A stretch of DNA of 8,277 nucleotides from Gammaproteobacteria bacterium (GTDB taxonomy: Bacteria > Pseudomonadota > Gammaproteobacteria > Chromatiales > Chromatiaceae). This document shows positions 1 to 5,836 of this stretch, one piece after another. Both the position numbers and the translations under genes were made by a program. The stretch covers positions 1 to 8,277 of the forward strand of contig JAUXGQ010000049.1 of assembly GCA_030621975.1 (NCBI GenBank), read 5' to 3'. Under the pieces are notes generated by a model. That model was not told the origin of the DNA. It did not search any database and saw only the letters and a program-made list of their open reading frames with translations. Numbering within the stretch: the stretch's first letter is position 1; each line of letters begins with the position of its first letter.

Positions 1-1
1 C

Positions 2-205
2 CTGATTACCAAAACGCCACTTGAAGGGCGTATGCTTGCTATTAAAATAGTGAGAAAAACCATTGGAACTATTCAAAAAGATCCAGAAATCAAGCGCGCC
101 GTTAGAAAAAAATACCAAGATGATCCTCAATTATTAATGTATGCAGCGGAGCTGGTTGCAATAGAGTTTAAAACCATTGCTATTGCAAATAACTATTGGC
201 GATAA
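2..205 (+). CDS. 3' end of an unrecognised AT-rich gene (partial)
   Basis: An open frame runs from the window edge to TAA at 203-205 and encodes the last 67 residues of a protein. The piece is basic and lysine-rich in its first half (IVRKTIGTIQKDPEIKRAVR). It continues with an amphipathic, probably helical stretch (LLMYAAELVAIEFKTIAIA) and ends NNYWR. There is no obvious membrane segment or catalytic motif, and I do not recognise the family. The sequence is visibly more AT-rich than the genes from 1502 onward, so it may be acquired or fast-evolving DNA. A REP-like hairpin followed by a T-run lies 20 bp after the stop and could end its transcript. The reading frame is probably real because it is uninterrupted to the edge, but 204 nt is short enough for doubt. 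Confidence 0.5.
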   Translation: MITKTPLEGRMLAIKIVRKTIGTIQKDPEIKRAVRKKYQDDPQLLMYAAELVAIEFKTIAIANNYWR

Positions 206-218
206 ATCAGTAAATAAG

Positions 219-283
219 TAAATAGGGGTCAGAGCACAGTTGTTACTAATATTAGGGAGATCTGTGCTCTGACCCCCGTTTTT
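219..283 (+). repeat. REP-like palindrome 1 (GGGGTC family), possible terminator
   Basis: A perfect 15-bp inverted repeat (225-239 pairs with 262-276, GGGGTCAGAGCACAG) flanks a 22-nt loop containing CTAATATT. It is introduced by TAAATAGGGGTC (219-230), which recurs exactly at 6103-6114 in front of a second hairpin. A run of five T (279-283) follows the right arm, so on the plus strand it could also act as a rho-independent terminator for the gene ending at 205. Hairpins beginning AATAGGGGTC resemble REP-type elements found near Y1/IS200-like RAYT transposases in environmental proteobacteria. That link is from memory; no transposase lies in the window. Confidence 0.7.
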
Positions 284-346
284 CTATACGGCTCAAGGCA
301 GAAAAACCCGATGCCACCGATGGCGCCCACTACTAACGAAAACGAA

Positions 347-1111
347 ATGAAAAGTAATCTCTTAACAGCATTACTGCTGATAGCTGCTAATACAAGTGCT
401 GCACCGGTAGTGTACACCAACGAAGCTTTATTTCTTGTTGACTTAACGTCACTCGGATACTCAACCATCTCCGAAAGTTTCGAAGACAGTTCTGTGTGGG
501 GCGCTTCTCGTAACTCCATTCCCAGCCCAGGAAGCACACCGTCAGTAACCAGTCAGGGAATTGTGTGGACATCGAATTACACGGAGAACAACATTGCTAC
601 TGGTACAGTAGGTGGCAGCGCGCCGGATGGTGCTTTTGCTATCTATTCACTCCCCCACGGAATGACGACGGACTCCGGTTTATATTGTGATTCCGCCGAG
701 GACCCAAATATTCCAATCGAATGCTATCAAAACGATGGCTTAAAAGTTGAATCCGAATCTGGCGCCACATTGCATGCGTTTGGTGGGCATGTCGATTCAA
801 ATGGTGGTTCACCTAAGATCACATTCTTGTTGGATGGTGTTGATGTTAATGCTAATGACACAGACAACATTGAGAACTGGCAACGTGAGGGGGACTTTGT
901 TAATAATTGGTCTTTCATTGGTGTAATAGACATTGATGGTTTTGCTTCTGCGGAACTACGGGAACTCAGGGGCAAAGATTTCCAGCAAGTCCTCATATTC
1001 AACGATGACTTTACAACTGGGGTGTCAGCGGTGCCAGTACCTGCCGCATTCTGGCTTTTCGGCTCCGGGCTTCTCGGGCTAATCGGTATCGCCAAACGTA
1101 AAGCAGGTTAA
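347..1111 (+). CDS. Secreted VPLPA/PEP-CTERM domain protein
   Basis: This is a 254-residue exported protein. Residues 1-19 form a short signal peptide (MKSNLLTALLLIAANTSAA). The C-terminal residues 229-254 are a textbook VPLPA-CTERM/PEP-CTERM sorting tag: VPVPAAFWLFGSGLLG, then a hydrophobic helix and a basic tail KRKAG. In this family an exosortase (EpsH type) recognises the tag, and the mature protein is associated with the cell surface or exopolysaccharide matrix. The body is rich in Ser, Asn, Asp and Gly and has two cysteines (about residues 114 and 125) that could form a disulfide. Its function beyond surface display is unknown. The start at 347 is preferred over an in-frame ATG at 311 because it puts the signal peptide at the N-terminus; neither has a strong ribosome site. 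No exosortase is present here, so it must be elsewhere in the genome. It sits alone between two repeat elements. Confidence 0.88.
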   Translation: MKSNLLTALLLIAANTSAAPVVYTNEALFLVDLTSLGYSTISESFEDSSVWGASRNSIPSPGSTPSVTSQGIVWTSNYTENNIATGTVGGSAPDGAFAIYSLPHGMTTDSGLYCDSAEDPNIPIECYQNDGLKVESESGATLHAFGGHVDSNGGSPKITFLLDGVDVNANDTDNIENWQREGDFVNNWSFIGVIDIDGFASAELRELRGKDFQQVLIFNDDFTTGVSAVPVPAAFWLFGSGLLGLIGIAKRKAG

Positions 1112-1127
1112 CCTATGAAGCAGTTTC

Positions 1128-1289
1128 ATACCCGTCACGGATAGGTTTCCCGGCGAATAGCACGCCGGATTCGCCCCATAACGGCGTTGCGGCTTCTCGC
1201 AACAGAGCCGGCTATTACTCGGCGCCGCGCCTTGCCATGCAACGAATCCCACGCACTCTTCATCCGGGAAACCTATCCGCGACGGGTAT
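1128..1289. mobile_element. MITE-like element with 26-bp terminal inverted repeats
   Basis: The ends 1128-1153 and 1264-1289 are inverted copies matching at 25 of 26 positions; the exception is A at 1137 facing C at 1280. They start ATACCCGTC and end GACGGGTAT. The complementarity stops at these ends. The 110-bp interior has no convincing gene but holds small hairpins: GGCGAAT/ATTCGCC (1152-1158 with 1169-1175), GTTGCG/CGCAAC (1186-1191 with 1198-1203) and the palindrome AGCCGGCT (1206-1213). If the outer TA dinucleotides are a target duplication, the repeat proper is CCCGTC... and would suit an IS630/mariner-type MITE; that is inference. It begins 16 bp after the PEP-CTERM stop, so it could also fold at the 3' end of that transcript. 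Confidence 0.6.
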
Positions 1290-1501
1290 AACAGCGGCAG
1301 CTTCCGGTTTGGAGTCGCTATGTTTATTTTATGTTGAATGTCCGTTTTTAGCCCAGAGTGAAAACACCAGTAGATCTAGAATTCGTTGCGGGTCCCCCGA
1401 AATGATTTGGCCAGCATTTGTTGGCCACCGCTATCGTGGGTACACTACCGGGAGAGCCAATTAACCCGAACTGCCCCAACCACTTGATCACCGAAAACAA
1501 A
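1290..1501. other. Non-coding stretch between MITE-like element and MFS gene
   Basis: About 210 bp before the transporter start contain no convincing gene. An in-frame TTG at 1418 would extend the transporter by 28 residues (MLATAIVGTLPGEP...), but this segment has no family character. Composition shifts from AT-rich (1320-1345) to more GC-rich. I see no clear promoter or operator and no good Shine-Dalgarno before 1502. Confidence 0.4.
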
Positions 1502-2803
1502 ATGAACGGGTACCAGAACAAAGTCGTTGCATGGGCACTGTATGACTGGGCCAATTCGGCCTTCGCCGTCACTGTGATGGTGGGCTTCTTCCCCCTGTTT
1601 CTCAAGCAGTACTGGAGCACCAGCAACGACCCCACAGTCAGCACCTTCCACCTGGGGGCAGCCAACTCGCTCGCCAGTCTTGTCATCGTAGTGCTCGCAC
1701 CGGTCCTGGGCGCCATTGCCGACCGCAGCGGCGCTAAGAAAAAGTACCTGCTGGTATTCGCGGGGATGGGTATCGCCATGACCGGTGCCCTGTCCCTGGT
1801 GGCCAGCGGTAACTGGCTGATGGCTATTTCCCTTTATGTATTGGCCATGATCGGGTTCTCCGGTGGCAATGTCTTCTATGATTCACTGCTCATCAACGTG
1901 GCGGAACCGAACAGACTGGACCGCGTGTCTGCCCTGGGTTTCGGATTGGGCTATCTCGGTGGTGGGTTGATTTTCGGAGCCTGTGTCATGATGACCCTCT
2001 GGCCGGACAAGGTAGGTCTTGCGGATGCGAGCCAGGCGGTGCGTGTGTCCTTTGTCATCGTCGCCGCCTGGTGGTCGGTGTTCTCGATCCCCCTGCTTAT
2101 TTTCGTCAGAGAGCCGCATGTGGAAAACCGCGTGAGTGGATGGTCAGCGGTGGGGGCTGGGTTCCGGCAGATCGCCGCGACCTTTCAGGAAATCCGGCGC
2201 CTGAAGGTGGTGTTTTTTTTCCTGCTGGGCTATTGGTTCTACATTGACGGCGTGGGTACCATCGCCCGTATGGCGGTGGACTACGCCCTGGGTCTGGGCC
2301 TCGAGCAGGACGGCCTGATTATCGCGCTCCTGGTCACCCAGTTCATAGGCTTTCCGTCTGCGATCGCCTTCGGAATTCTGGGTGAGCGTATCGGGGCGAA
2401 GCGCGGCATCGCCATCGGTATCGCGGTGTACGCTTTCGTGACCCTTTGGAGTTATTTCATGACCGAGATCTGGGAATTCTACGTGCTCGCCATGGTCATC
2501 GGGCTGGTACAGGGTGGCATACAGTCCCTGTCGCGCTCCTTGTACGCGCGCATCATACCTGCGGACAAGGCGGGTGAGTTCTTCGGTTTTTACAACATGC
2601 TGGGTAAGTTTGCCGCCGTTCTCGGCCCCTTGCTAATGGGGATTGTCGGCCTTCTCACGGGCAGCCCGCGGCTGGCCATTCTGGTGGTGTTGGCGCTCTT
2701 CCTTGTGGGCGCCCTGTTTCTCTATATGGTCGATGAAGAGGCAGGGAAGCGACGTGCGCGGGAGCTTGAGGGCCAACCAGTCAGTCAGGAAGTGCACCGA
2801 TGA
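1502..2803 (+). CDS. MFS transporter, ATG22/UMF1 family
   Basis: This is a 433-residue polytopic inner-membrane protein. Residues 11-21 (WALYDWANSAF), followed by FFPLFLKQYW, are the N-terminal signature of the ATG22-like/UMF1 branch of the major facilitator superfamily. Further support comes from the loop ADRSGAKKK between early helices, the substituted second-half loop GERIGAKRG, and GLVQGGIQSLSRSLYARIIP near the end, also typical of UMF1. About twelve hydrophobic helices can be read, and the length fits. The substrate is not known; eukaryotic Atg22 exports amino acids from the vacuole, but bacterial members are mostly uncharacterised. Its stop overlaps the next start (ATGA, 2800-2803), so it is translationally coupled to a PlsC-type acyltransferase. 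A lipid-related role, as in the LplT-Aas pair, is therefore possible but is inference. The start at 1502 is set by the conserved N-terminus; no strong ribosome site precedes it. Confidence 0.9.
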   Translation: MNGYQNKVVAWALYDWANSAFAVTVMVGFFPLFLKQYWSTSNDPTVSTFHLGAANSLASLVIVVLAPVLGAIADRSGAKKKYLLVFAGMGIAMTGALSLVASGNWLMAISLYVLAMIGFSGGNVFYDSLLINVAEPNRLDRVSALGFGLGYLGGGLIFGACVMMTLWPDKVGLADASQAVRVSFVIVAAWWSVFSIPLLIFVREPHVENRVSGWSAVGAGFRQIAATFQEIRRLKVVFFFLLGYWFYIDGVGTIARMAVDYALGLGLEQDGLIIALLVTQFIGFPSAIAFGILGERIGAKRGIAIGIAVYAFVTLWSYFMTEIWEFYVLAMVIGLVQGGIQSLSRSLYARIIPADKAGEFFGFYNMLGKFAAVLGPLLMGIVGLLTGSPRLAILVVLALFLVGALFLYMVDEEAGKRRARELEGQPVSQEVHR

Positions 2804-3246
2804 GCCGCGGGCTTGACCATTTCACCCGCTGGCTTGCAAGGATTTGCCTCAGAGCCTTTTTTCGTGAGGTGGAGGTGGTTGGCGAAGAGAGGGTTCCCAC
2901 GGGCCACCCCCTGGTGATGGTAGGCAATCACACCAACAGCCTTGTCGATCCCGCACTCCAGACCGGTTTTCTTCCCGCCACCCCCCGCCTGCTTGCCAAG
3001 AGCACCTTGTGGCAAAATCCGTTCCTCAAGCCGGTACTCAAACTTGCGAAGGCAATACCCGTTTATCGGTCCCAGGATGGAGTGAAAATGTCCAGGAACA
3101 CCGAGACCTTCGCCGCCGCCCATGCAGAGTTGGCGGACCAGGGCGCCATCGCATTGTTTCCGGAAGGCGCATCTCACATCGTCTTTTGCGGTTCTTTTCT
3201 CTCACGGATGCCCAGGTTGCCTCCTCGTACCCACCGTCTCTGGTAA
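2800..3246 (+). pseudogene. Truncated PlsC-type glycerolipid acyltransferase
   Basis: The first 126 residues match a lysophosphatidate/glycerol-3-phosphate acyltransferase domain. Block I is GNHTNSLVDP, with H44 and D50 in the HX5D spacing seen in the Sct1/Gpt2-like branch. KSTLW (67-71) and IPVYR (86-90) are block II, NTETFAAAHAEL (100-111) is a conserved helix, and LFPEGASH (119-126) is block III. Family members continue with a basic substrate-binding segment and in this branch usually another 100 to several hundred residues. Here similarity stops abruptly after codon 126 (3175-3177), and 22 unrelated residues lead to TAA at 3244-3246. Neither other forward frame resumes the family clearly, so a deletion or insertion junction near 3178 is more likely than a single frameshift. 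It overlaps the MFS gene by ATGA, with AGGAAG (2787-2792) as its ribosome site. The product is probably inactive. Confidence 0.75.
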
Positions 3247-3331
3247 TCCGGTATATCTGTACCCGCAAACGTCTGGCCGCAGAACTCGCCGACAGGCAAC
3301 AACAGGTTTACGTTAGAGTGACTGTGTAGCA

Positions 3332-3586
3332 TTACGCTTGCCGCTTGATAAGTCGGTAGAGGAATAGCAGCAGCACTGCCCCACCGGTCGCCAAAGCGAC
3401 ACTCATCAGGTTGATACCTGTCACGCTGCCGAGTCCGATAAACGACCCAATAACGCCCCCGACGAAAGCGCCCGCGATGCCGATCAGGATCGTGACGAAG
3501 ATACCACCCGGATCGTTACCGGGCATTAAAAATTTCGCCAGTACGCCCACGATCAGCCCCAAAACAATCCAAGATAGAATTCCCAC
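3332..3586 (-). CDS. GlsB/YeaQ/YmgE-family small membrane protein
   Basis: This is an 84-residue, very hydrophobic protein of the transglycosylase-associated/GlsB-YeaQ-YmgE family (Pfam PF04226). The family hallmark is visible: helix 1 (about 4-20, ILSWIVLGLIVGVLAKF), then the loop LMPGNDPGG (20-28), helix 2 rich in glycine (about 29-52, GIAGAFVGGVIGSFIG), helix 3 (about 60-78) and a basic tail YRLIKRQA. Members are often induced by stress, such as acid or stationary phase, and localise to the inner membrane; the molecular function is unknown. The start is GTG at 3586-3584, chosen because AAGGAG lies 8 nt upstream (complement of 3594-3599) and because the family starts MGI(L/I). It stands alone on the minus strand, facing the truncated acyltransferase gene. 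Confidence 0.9.
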   Translation of the reverse strand: MGILSWIVLGLIVGVLAKFLMPGNDPGGIFVTILIGIAGAFVGGVIGSFIGLGSVTGINLMSVALATGGAVLLLFLYRLIKRQA

Positions 3587-3601
3587 AATGATGCTCCTTC
3601 T

Positions 3602-3950
3602 GTCAATAATGATTTACCCGGGTAGATCTTTTGCTTGTGCCACCCATTTTCCAAACGCAGACAGAGACGGTACTCGCCCTTTGCGCTCCTCATTGACCGC
3701 TGCCGGTTTCTCTGCGTAGCCGTCGTCGATGCCTTCTATGCCAACCAATTTACCCGCTGCCTTGCCGCTTTTCTTACTTTGGCAAATTAATTCTGAGCAT
3801 AACAGGCAGCAGATGTCTTTGCCTGGCGTCAATTAAAAAGAAGACAAGCAAAACCGGGAAGGATAAGAAGTAGCAGTACAGACCTGGTCGAGCAGATAGC
3901 GAGTTTTCGAACTGTAGTGCAACCGGTCTGACAAGGGATAGAAAATATTT
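3602..3950. other. Gene-poor stretch with one dubious minus-strand remnant
   Basis: About 350 bp between the GlsB-type gene and the sigma-factor promoter hold no gene I can support. On the minus strand a frame ending with TAA at 3614 reads ...AAVNEERKGRVPSLSAFGKWV... The part from roughly 3780 down to 3614 is more GC-rich and gene-like than the rest and may be the 3' remnant of a lost small gene. It lies 28 bp upstream of the GlsB-type start in the same direction. I do not recognise it. From about 3780 to 3950 the sequence is AT-rich and looks non-coding on both strands. Confidence 0.35.
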
Positions 3951-3979
3951 GGAATAGATCTGCATCTTCAATCGTCATA
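3951..3979 (+). promoter_or_regulatory. Candidate ECF-type promoter of the sigma operon
   Basis: GGAATA (3951-3956), a 16-nt spacer and CGTCATA (3973-3979) match the usual ECF sigma promoter architecture (GGAAc-type -35, 16-17 nt, CGTC-type -10). The -10 ends 25 bp before the TTG start of the sigma gene, leaving a short leader that contains the ribosome site AAGAGGA (3992-3998). ECF factors commonly transcribe their own operon, so this would be an autoregulatory promoter. It was found by eye only, and short motifs of this kind do occur by chance. Confidence 0.5.
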
Positions 3980-4004
3980 GGTACTAAGCTGAAGAGGAAA
4001 ATAA

Positions 4005-4544
4005 TTGCTGCGTCGTATACGCCTTCGACAACAGATCCAGACCCTGCGGCCACGGCTTTTCCGATTGGCATGGTCCTGGTGCCACGATGGGGATCTCGCG
4101 GATGATCTTACGCAGGCCGCACTGGAGAAAGCATTGCGCTCCCTGGACAGCCTCCGTGAGCATCAGCGGGTGGACGCCTGGCTCAGCGCTATCCTCGCGA
4201 ATCTGTACCGGGACCATTTGAGGTCGGCGAGGCGGGTGGAATCCATTGAGCCGGACGAACTCTACGCGCCAGGCAAGGCACCGGAAACCTGGCTCGAAGA
4301 GCATCAGATCGTGCTGCAGGTTCGAAAGGCCGTCGCGCGGCTGAATCCTGATCAGCGGCTCGTGCTCACGCTGGTGGATCTGATGGGACTTTCGTATGCG
4401 GAGGTCGCCGAGGCCCTCAGTATTCCCGCAGGAACCGTTATGAGCCGTTTGAGCAGAGCGCGGGTGAATCTGAAAAGATTCCTCGGCACCACCACTAAAG
4501 GTGGGAACACCAACAAGGTTGTGCCCATCAGGAGGTTACCATGA
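4005..4544 (+). CDS. ECF-type RNA polymerase sigma-70 family factor
   Basis: This is a 179-residue ECF sigma factor. Region 2 spans about residues 14-76: RLFRLAW, the DDLTQAALEKAL helix of region 2.2, and DAWLSAILANLYRDHLR, which contacts the -10 element. Region 4 spans about 104-158, with LNPDQRLVLTLVDLMGLSYAEVAE and the DNA-recognition helix in IPAGTVMSRLSRAR. There is no sigma region 1 or 3, as expected. The start is TTG at 4005: a stop lies in frame just upstream (3990-3992), AAGAGGA is well placed, and no ATG occurs early in the frame. The stop overlaps the next gene's start (ATGA, 4541-4544), and that gene's strong AGGAGG site (4530-4535) lies within this one. This is the standard layout of a sigma gene with its membrane anti-sigma partner. 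It probably drives its own promoter at 3951-3979. Confidence 0.92.
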   Translation: MLRRIRLRQQIQTLRPRLFRLAWSWCHDGDLADDLTQAALEKALRSLDSLREHQRVDAWLSAILANLYRDHLRSARRVESIEPDELYAPGKAPETWLEEHQIVLQVRKAVARLNPDQRLVLTLVDLMGLSYAEVAEALSIPAGTVMSRLSRARVNLKRFLGTTTKGGNTNKVVPIRRLP

Positions 4545-5266
4545 GCACCTCTAAACCCATTGGCGAAGTGGACCTGCACAGCCTGGTCGACGGGGAGATC
4601 GCGACCGATGAAAGAGCGGAGCTTCATGCGGCGCTGCGGGACGATGAAGCACTCTCAGCAAGGGTATGTGAGCTTGCCCGCTACAAGGATCTGGTACAGC
4701 TCGCCTATGCCGACGTCAATCCGCCCCAGGCCTCCCGTGCCACCGGGGGTCGGATCTGGGCGGTCGCAGCCAGTATGATTATTGCCGCACTCCTGGCTGT
4801 TTCCGGAATCCAATTTTTGTTTCAGGAGCCGCTTCCCTCACGTATCGTGCTGCTGGATCCGGACGGTTCGGGACAGCAGTTGGCCGATCCCACCCGAGAT
4901 GAGACACGGATCGTCATGCATCTCAAAGCCAGAGAAATGGCGCGAACGGGAGAGGTCCTCGATGAACTGGAAGCGGTGTTGGAGGCATTTCGGCAGGAAG
5001 GCAGGCCAATTCGCATCGAGCTGGTTGCCCAGGGAGAGGGTCTTGAGTTGGTGCGCGAGGGGTTCTCGCAGTACGCGGAACGAATTCAAGACCTGGCCGG
5101 TCGATATGACAATCTGACCTTCGTTGCCTGTCAGAACAGTATTGAGCGTATCAGCCGCGAGCAGGGCGTCGAGGTGCATCTGCTGCCGCAGGTAGTGATT
5201 ACCAGTTCGGGCGTGAGTCATATAGCCCAGCGGCAGGCCCAGGGCTGGGCGTATATACTCATCTGA
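4541..5266 (+). CDS. Membrane anti-sigma factor with periplasmic DsrE-like domain
   Basis: This 241-residue protein should hold the upstream sigma factor inactive at the membrane. Residues 10-56 (LHSLVDGEIATDERAELHAALR...) are a typical anti-sigma N-terminus of the (L/V)DGE type. The zinc motif HX3CX2C of ZAS anti-sigmas is absent; only H13 and C43 are present. One membrane helix follows at about 72-94. Residues 123-241 form the extracytoplasmic part and look DsrE/DsrF-like: strand RIVMHL, helix EVLDELEAVLEAF, strand IRIELVAQGEGLELV, the cysteine segment LTFVACQNS (C197), and the ending SGVSHIAQRQAQGWAYI. This part aligns with the secreted protein encoded next door. Translation is coupled to the sigma gene by ATGA and by AGGAGG five bases upstream. 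The anti-sigma role is inferred from position, architecture and topology; the DsrE fold is inferred from the neighbour and family pattern. Confidence 0.8.
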   Translation: MSTSKPIGEVDLHSLVDGEIATDERAELHAALRDDEALSARVCELARYKDLVQLAYADVNPPQASRATGGRIWAVAASMIIAALLAVSGIQFLFQEPLPSRIVLLDPDGSGQQLADPTRDETRIVMHLKAREMARTGEVLDELEAVLEAFRQEGRPIRIELVAQGEGLELVREGFSQYAERIQDLAGRYDNLTFVACQNSIERISREQGVEVHLLPQVVITSSGVSHIAQRQAQGWAYILI

Positions 5267-5359
5267 AGAATTCTGTTTTCAGGAGGCTGTGGTGGAGACT
5301 CCCCGCCAGGGTCATTGTCTGTTACTAACAAGGAGTCGCCAATTGGAGACAAAAGAGAG

Positions 5360-5836
5360 ATGAAGAAAATCGTTGCACTGATAAGCTCAGTCGTTTTTTT
5401 CCTGGGGTTTGCCGCGGTCGCCGTAGCAGAGTCTGGTTACGGGAAACAGAAGGTTGTCTATCACATCAACTACGATGATCCGAAGCAGCAGGCGGGTGCC
5501 ATGCGCAATATCCAGAATCACATCAACGCTGTTGGCGCCGATAATCTGGACCTGAAAGTGGTGCTGCATGGAAAGGGACTGAGTTTATTGCTGACCCCGG
5601 ACACCGCCTCCAAGACTAAGCTGAAACTGGGAAACGCGTCAGACGAAATGCAGGCGAAGATCTCCGGGCTGAAGGATCAGGGAGTAGATTTCCAGGTCTG
5701 TGCCAATACCCTGAAGGGGAAAAAGATCAGTTATGAAGACGACCTTTATGATGTGGACAAGGCGGACATAGTTCCGAGTGGCGTCGCGGAACTCGCCCGT
5801 CTGCAGGCTAAGGGCTACACCTATATCAAACCCTGA
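5360..5836 (+). CDS. Secreted DsrE/DsrF-like family protein
   Basis: This is a 158-residue precursor. Residues 1-23 are a clear signal peptide (MKKIVALIS...AVAVA) cleaved before E24, so the mature protein works in the periplasm or outside. The body shows the DsrE-family pattern: strand KVVYHINYDD (31-40), helix AMRNIQNHINAVG, strand LDLKVVLHGKGLSLL (63-77), helix EMQAKISGLKDQG, strand VDFQVC with C114 in CANTLKG, and the ending SGVAELARLQAKGYTYI (140-156). DsrE-type proteins carry sulfur on a cysteine in cytoplasmic relay systems; many secreted relatives have no known function. The start at 5360 is preferred over TTG 5315 because it begins the signal peptide and GGAG (5345-5348) lies 11 nt upstream. 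It follows the anti-sigma gene by 93 bp in the same direction and is likely in the operon or regulon. Identification is confident; the role is unknown. Confidence 0.88.
   Translation: MKKIVALISSVVFFLGFAAVAVAESGYGKQKVVYHINYDDPKQQAGAMRNIQNHINAVGADNLDLKVVLHGKGLSLLLTPDTASKTKLKLGNASDEMQAKISGLKDQGVDFQVCANTLKGKKISYEDDLYDVDKADIVPSGVAELARLQAKGYTYIKP

Noticed and set aside
229..572. Minus-strand frames opposite the start of the PEP-CTERM gene.
   Set aside because: They overlap a well-supported secreted protein on the other strand and show no domain or ribosome site.
1128..1289. Integron attC site.
   Set aside because: The long near-perfect inverted ends and the absence of the GTTRRRY / RYYYAAC core boxes at the termini fit a MITE-type element better.
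1372..1384. Overlapping BglII, XbaI and EcoRI sites (AGATCTAGAATTC), resembling a cloning linker.
   Set aside because: No vector-like sequence flanks it, and overlapping six-base palindromes arise by chance in AT-rich DNA. Assembly contamination cannot be fully excluded but is not supported.
1418..1501. Upstream TTG start that would extend the MFS transporter by 28 residues.
   Set aside because: The extension is not hydrophobic or family-like, and the conserved ATG22/UMF1 N-terminus begins right after the ATG at 1502.
2213..2220. Run of eight T inside the MFS gene as a phase-variation tract.
   Set aside because: It simply encodes consecutive phenylalanines of a membrane helix in an intact frame; one short run is weak evidence for slippage control.
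3908..3931. CGAACTG ... TCTGA as the sigma-operon promoter.
   Set aside because: The spacer is about 12 nt, too short for an ECF promoter, and the GGAATA-N16-CGTCATA pair is better spaced and closer to the gene.
5315..5359. TTG start giving a 173-residue DsrE-like protein.
   Set aside because: It would put 15 polar residues before an obvious signal peptide that starts at ATG 5360.
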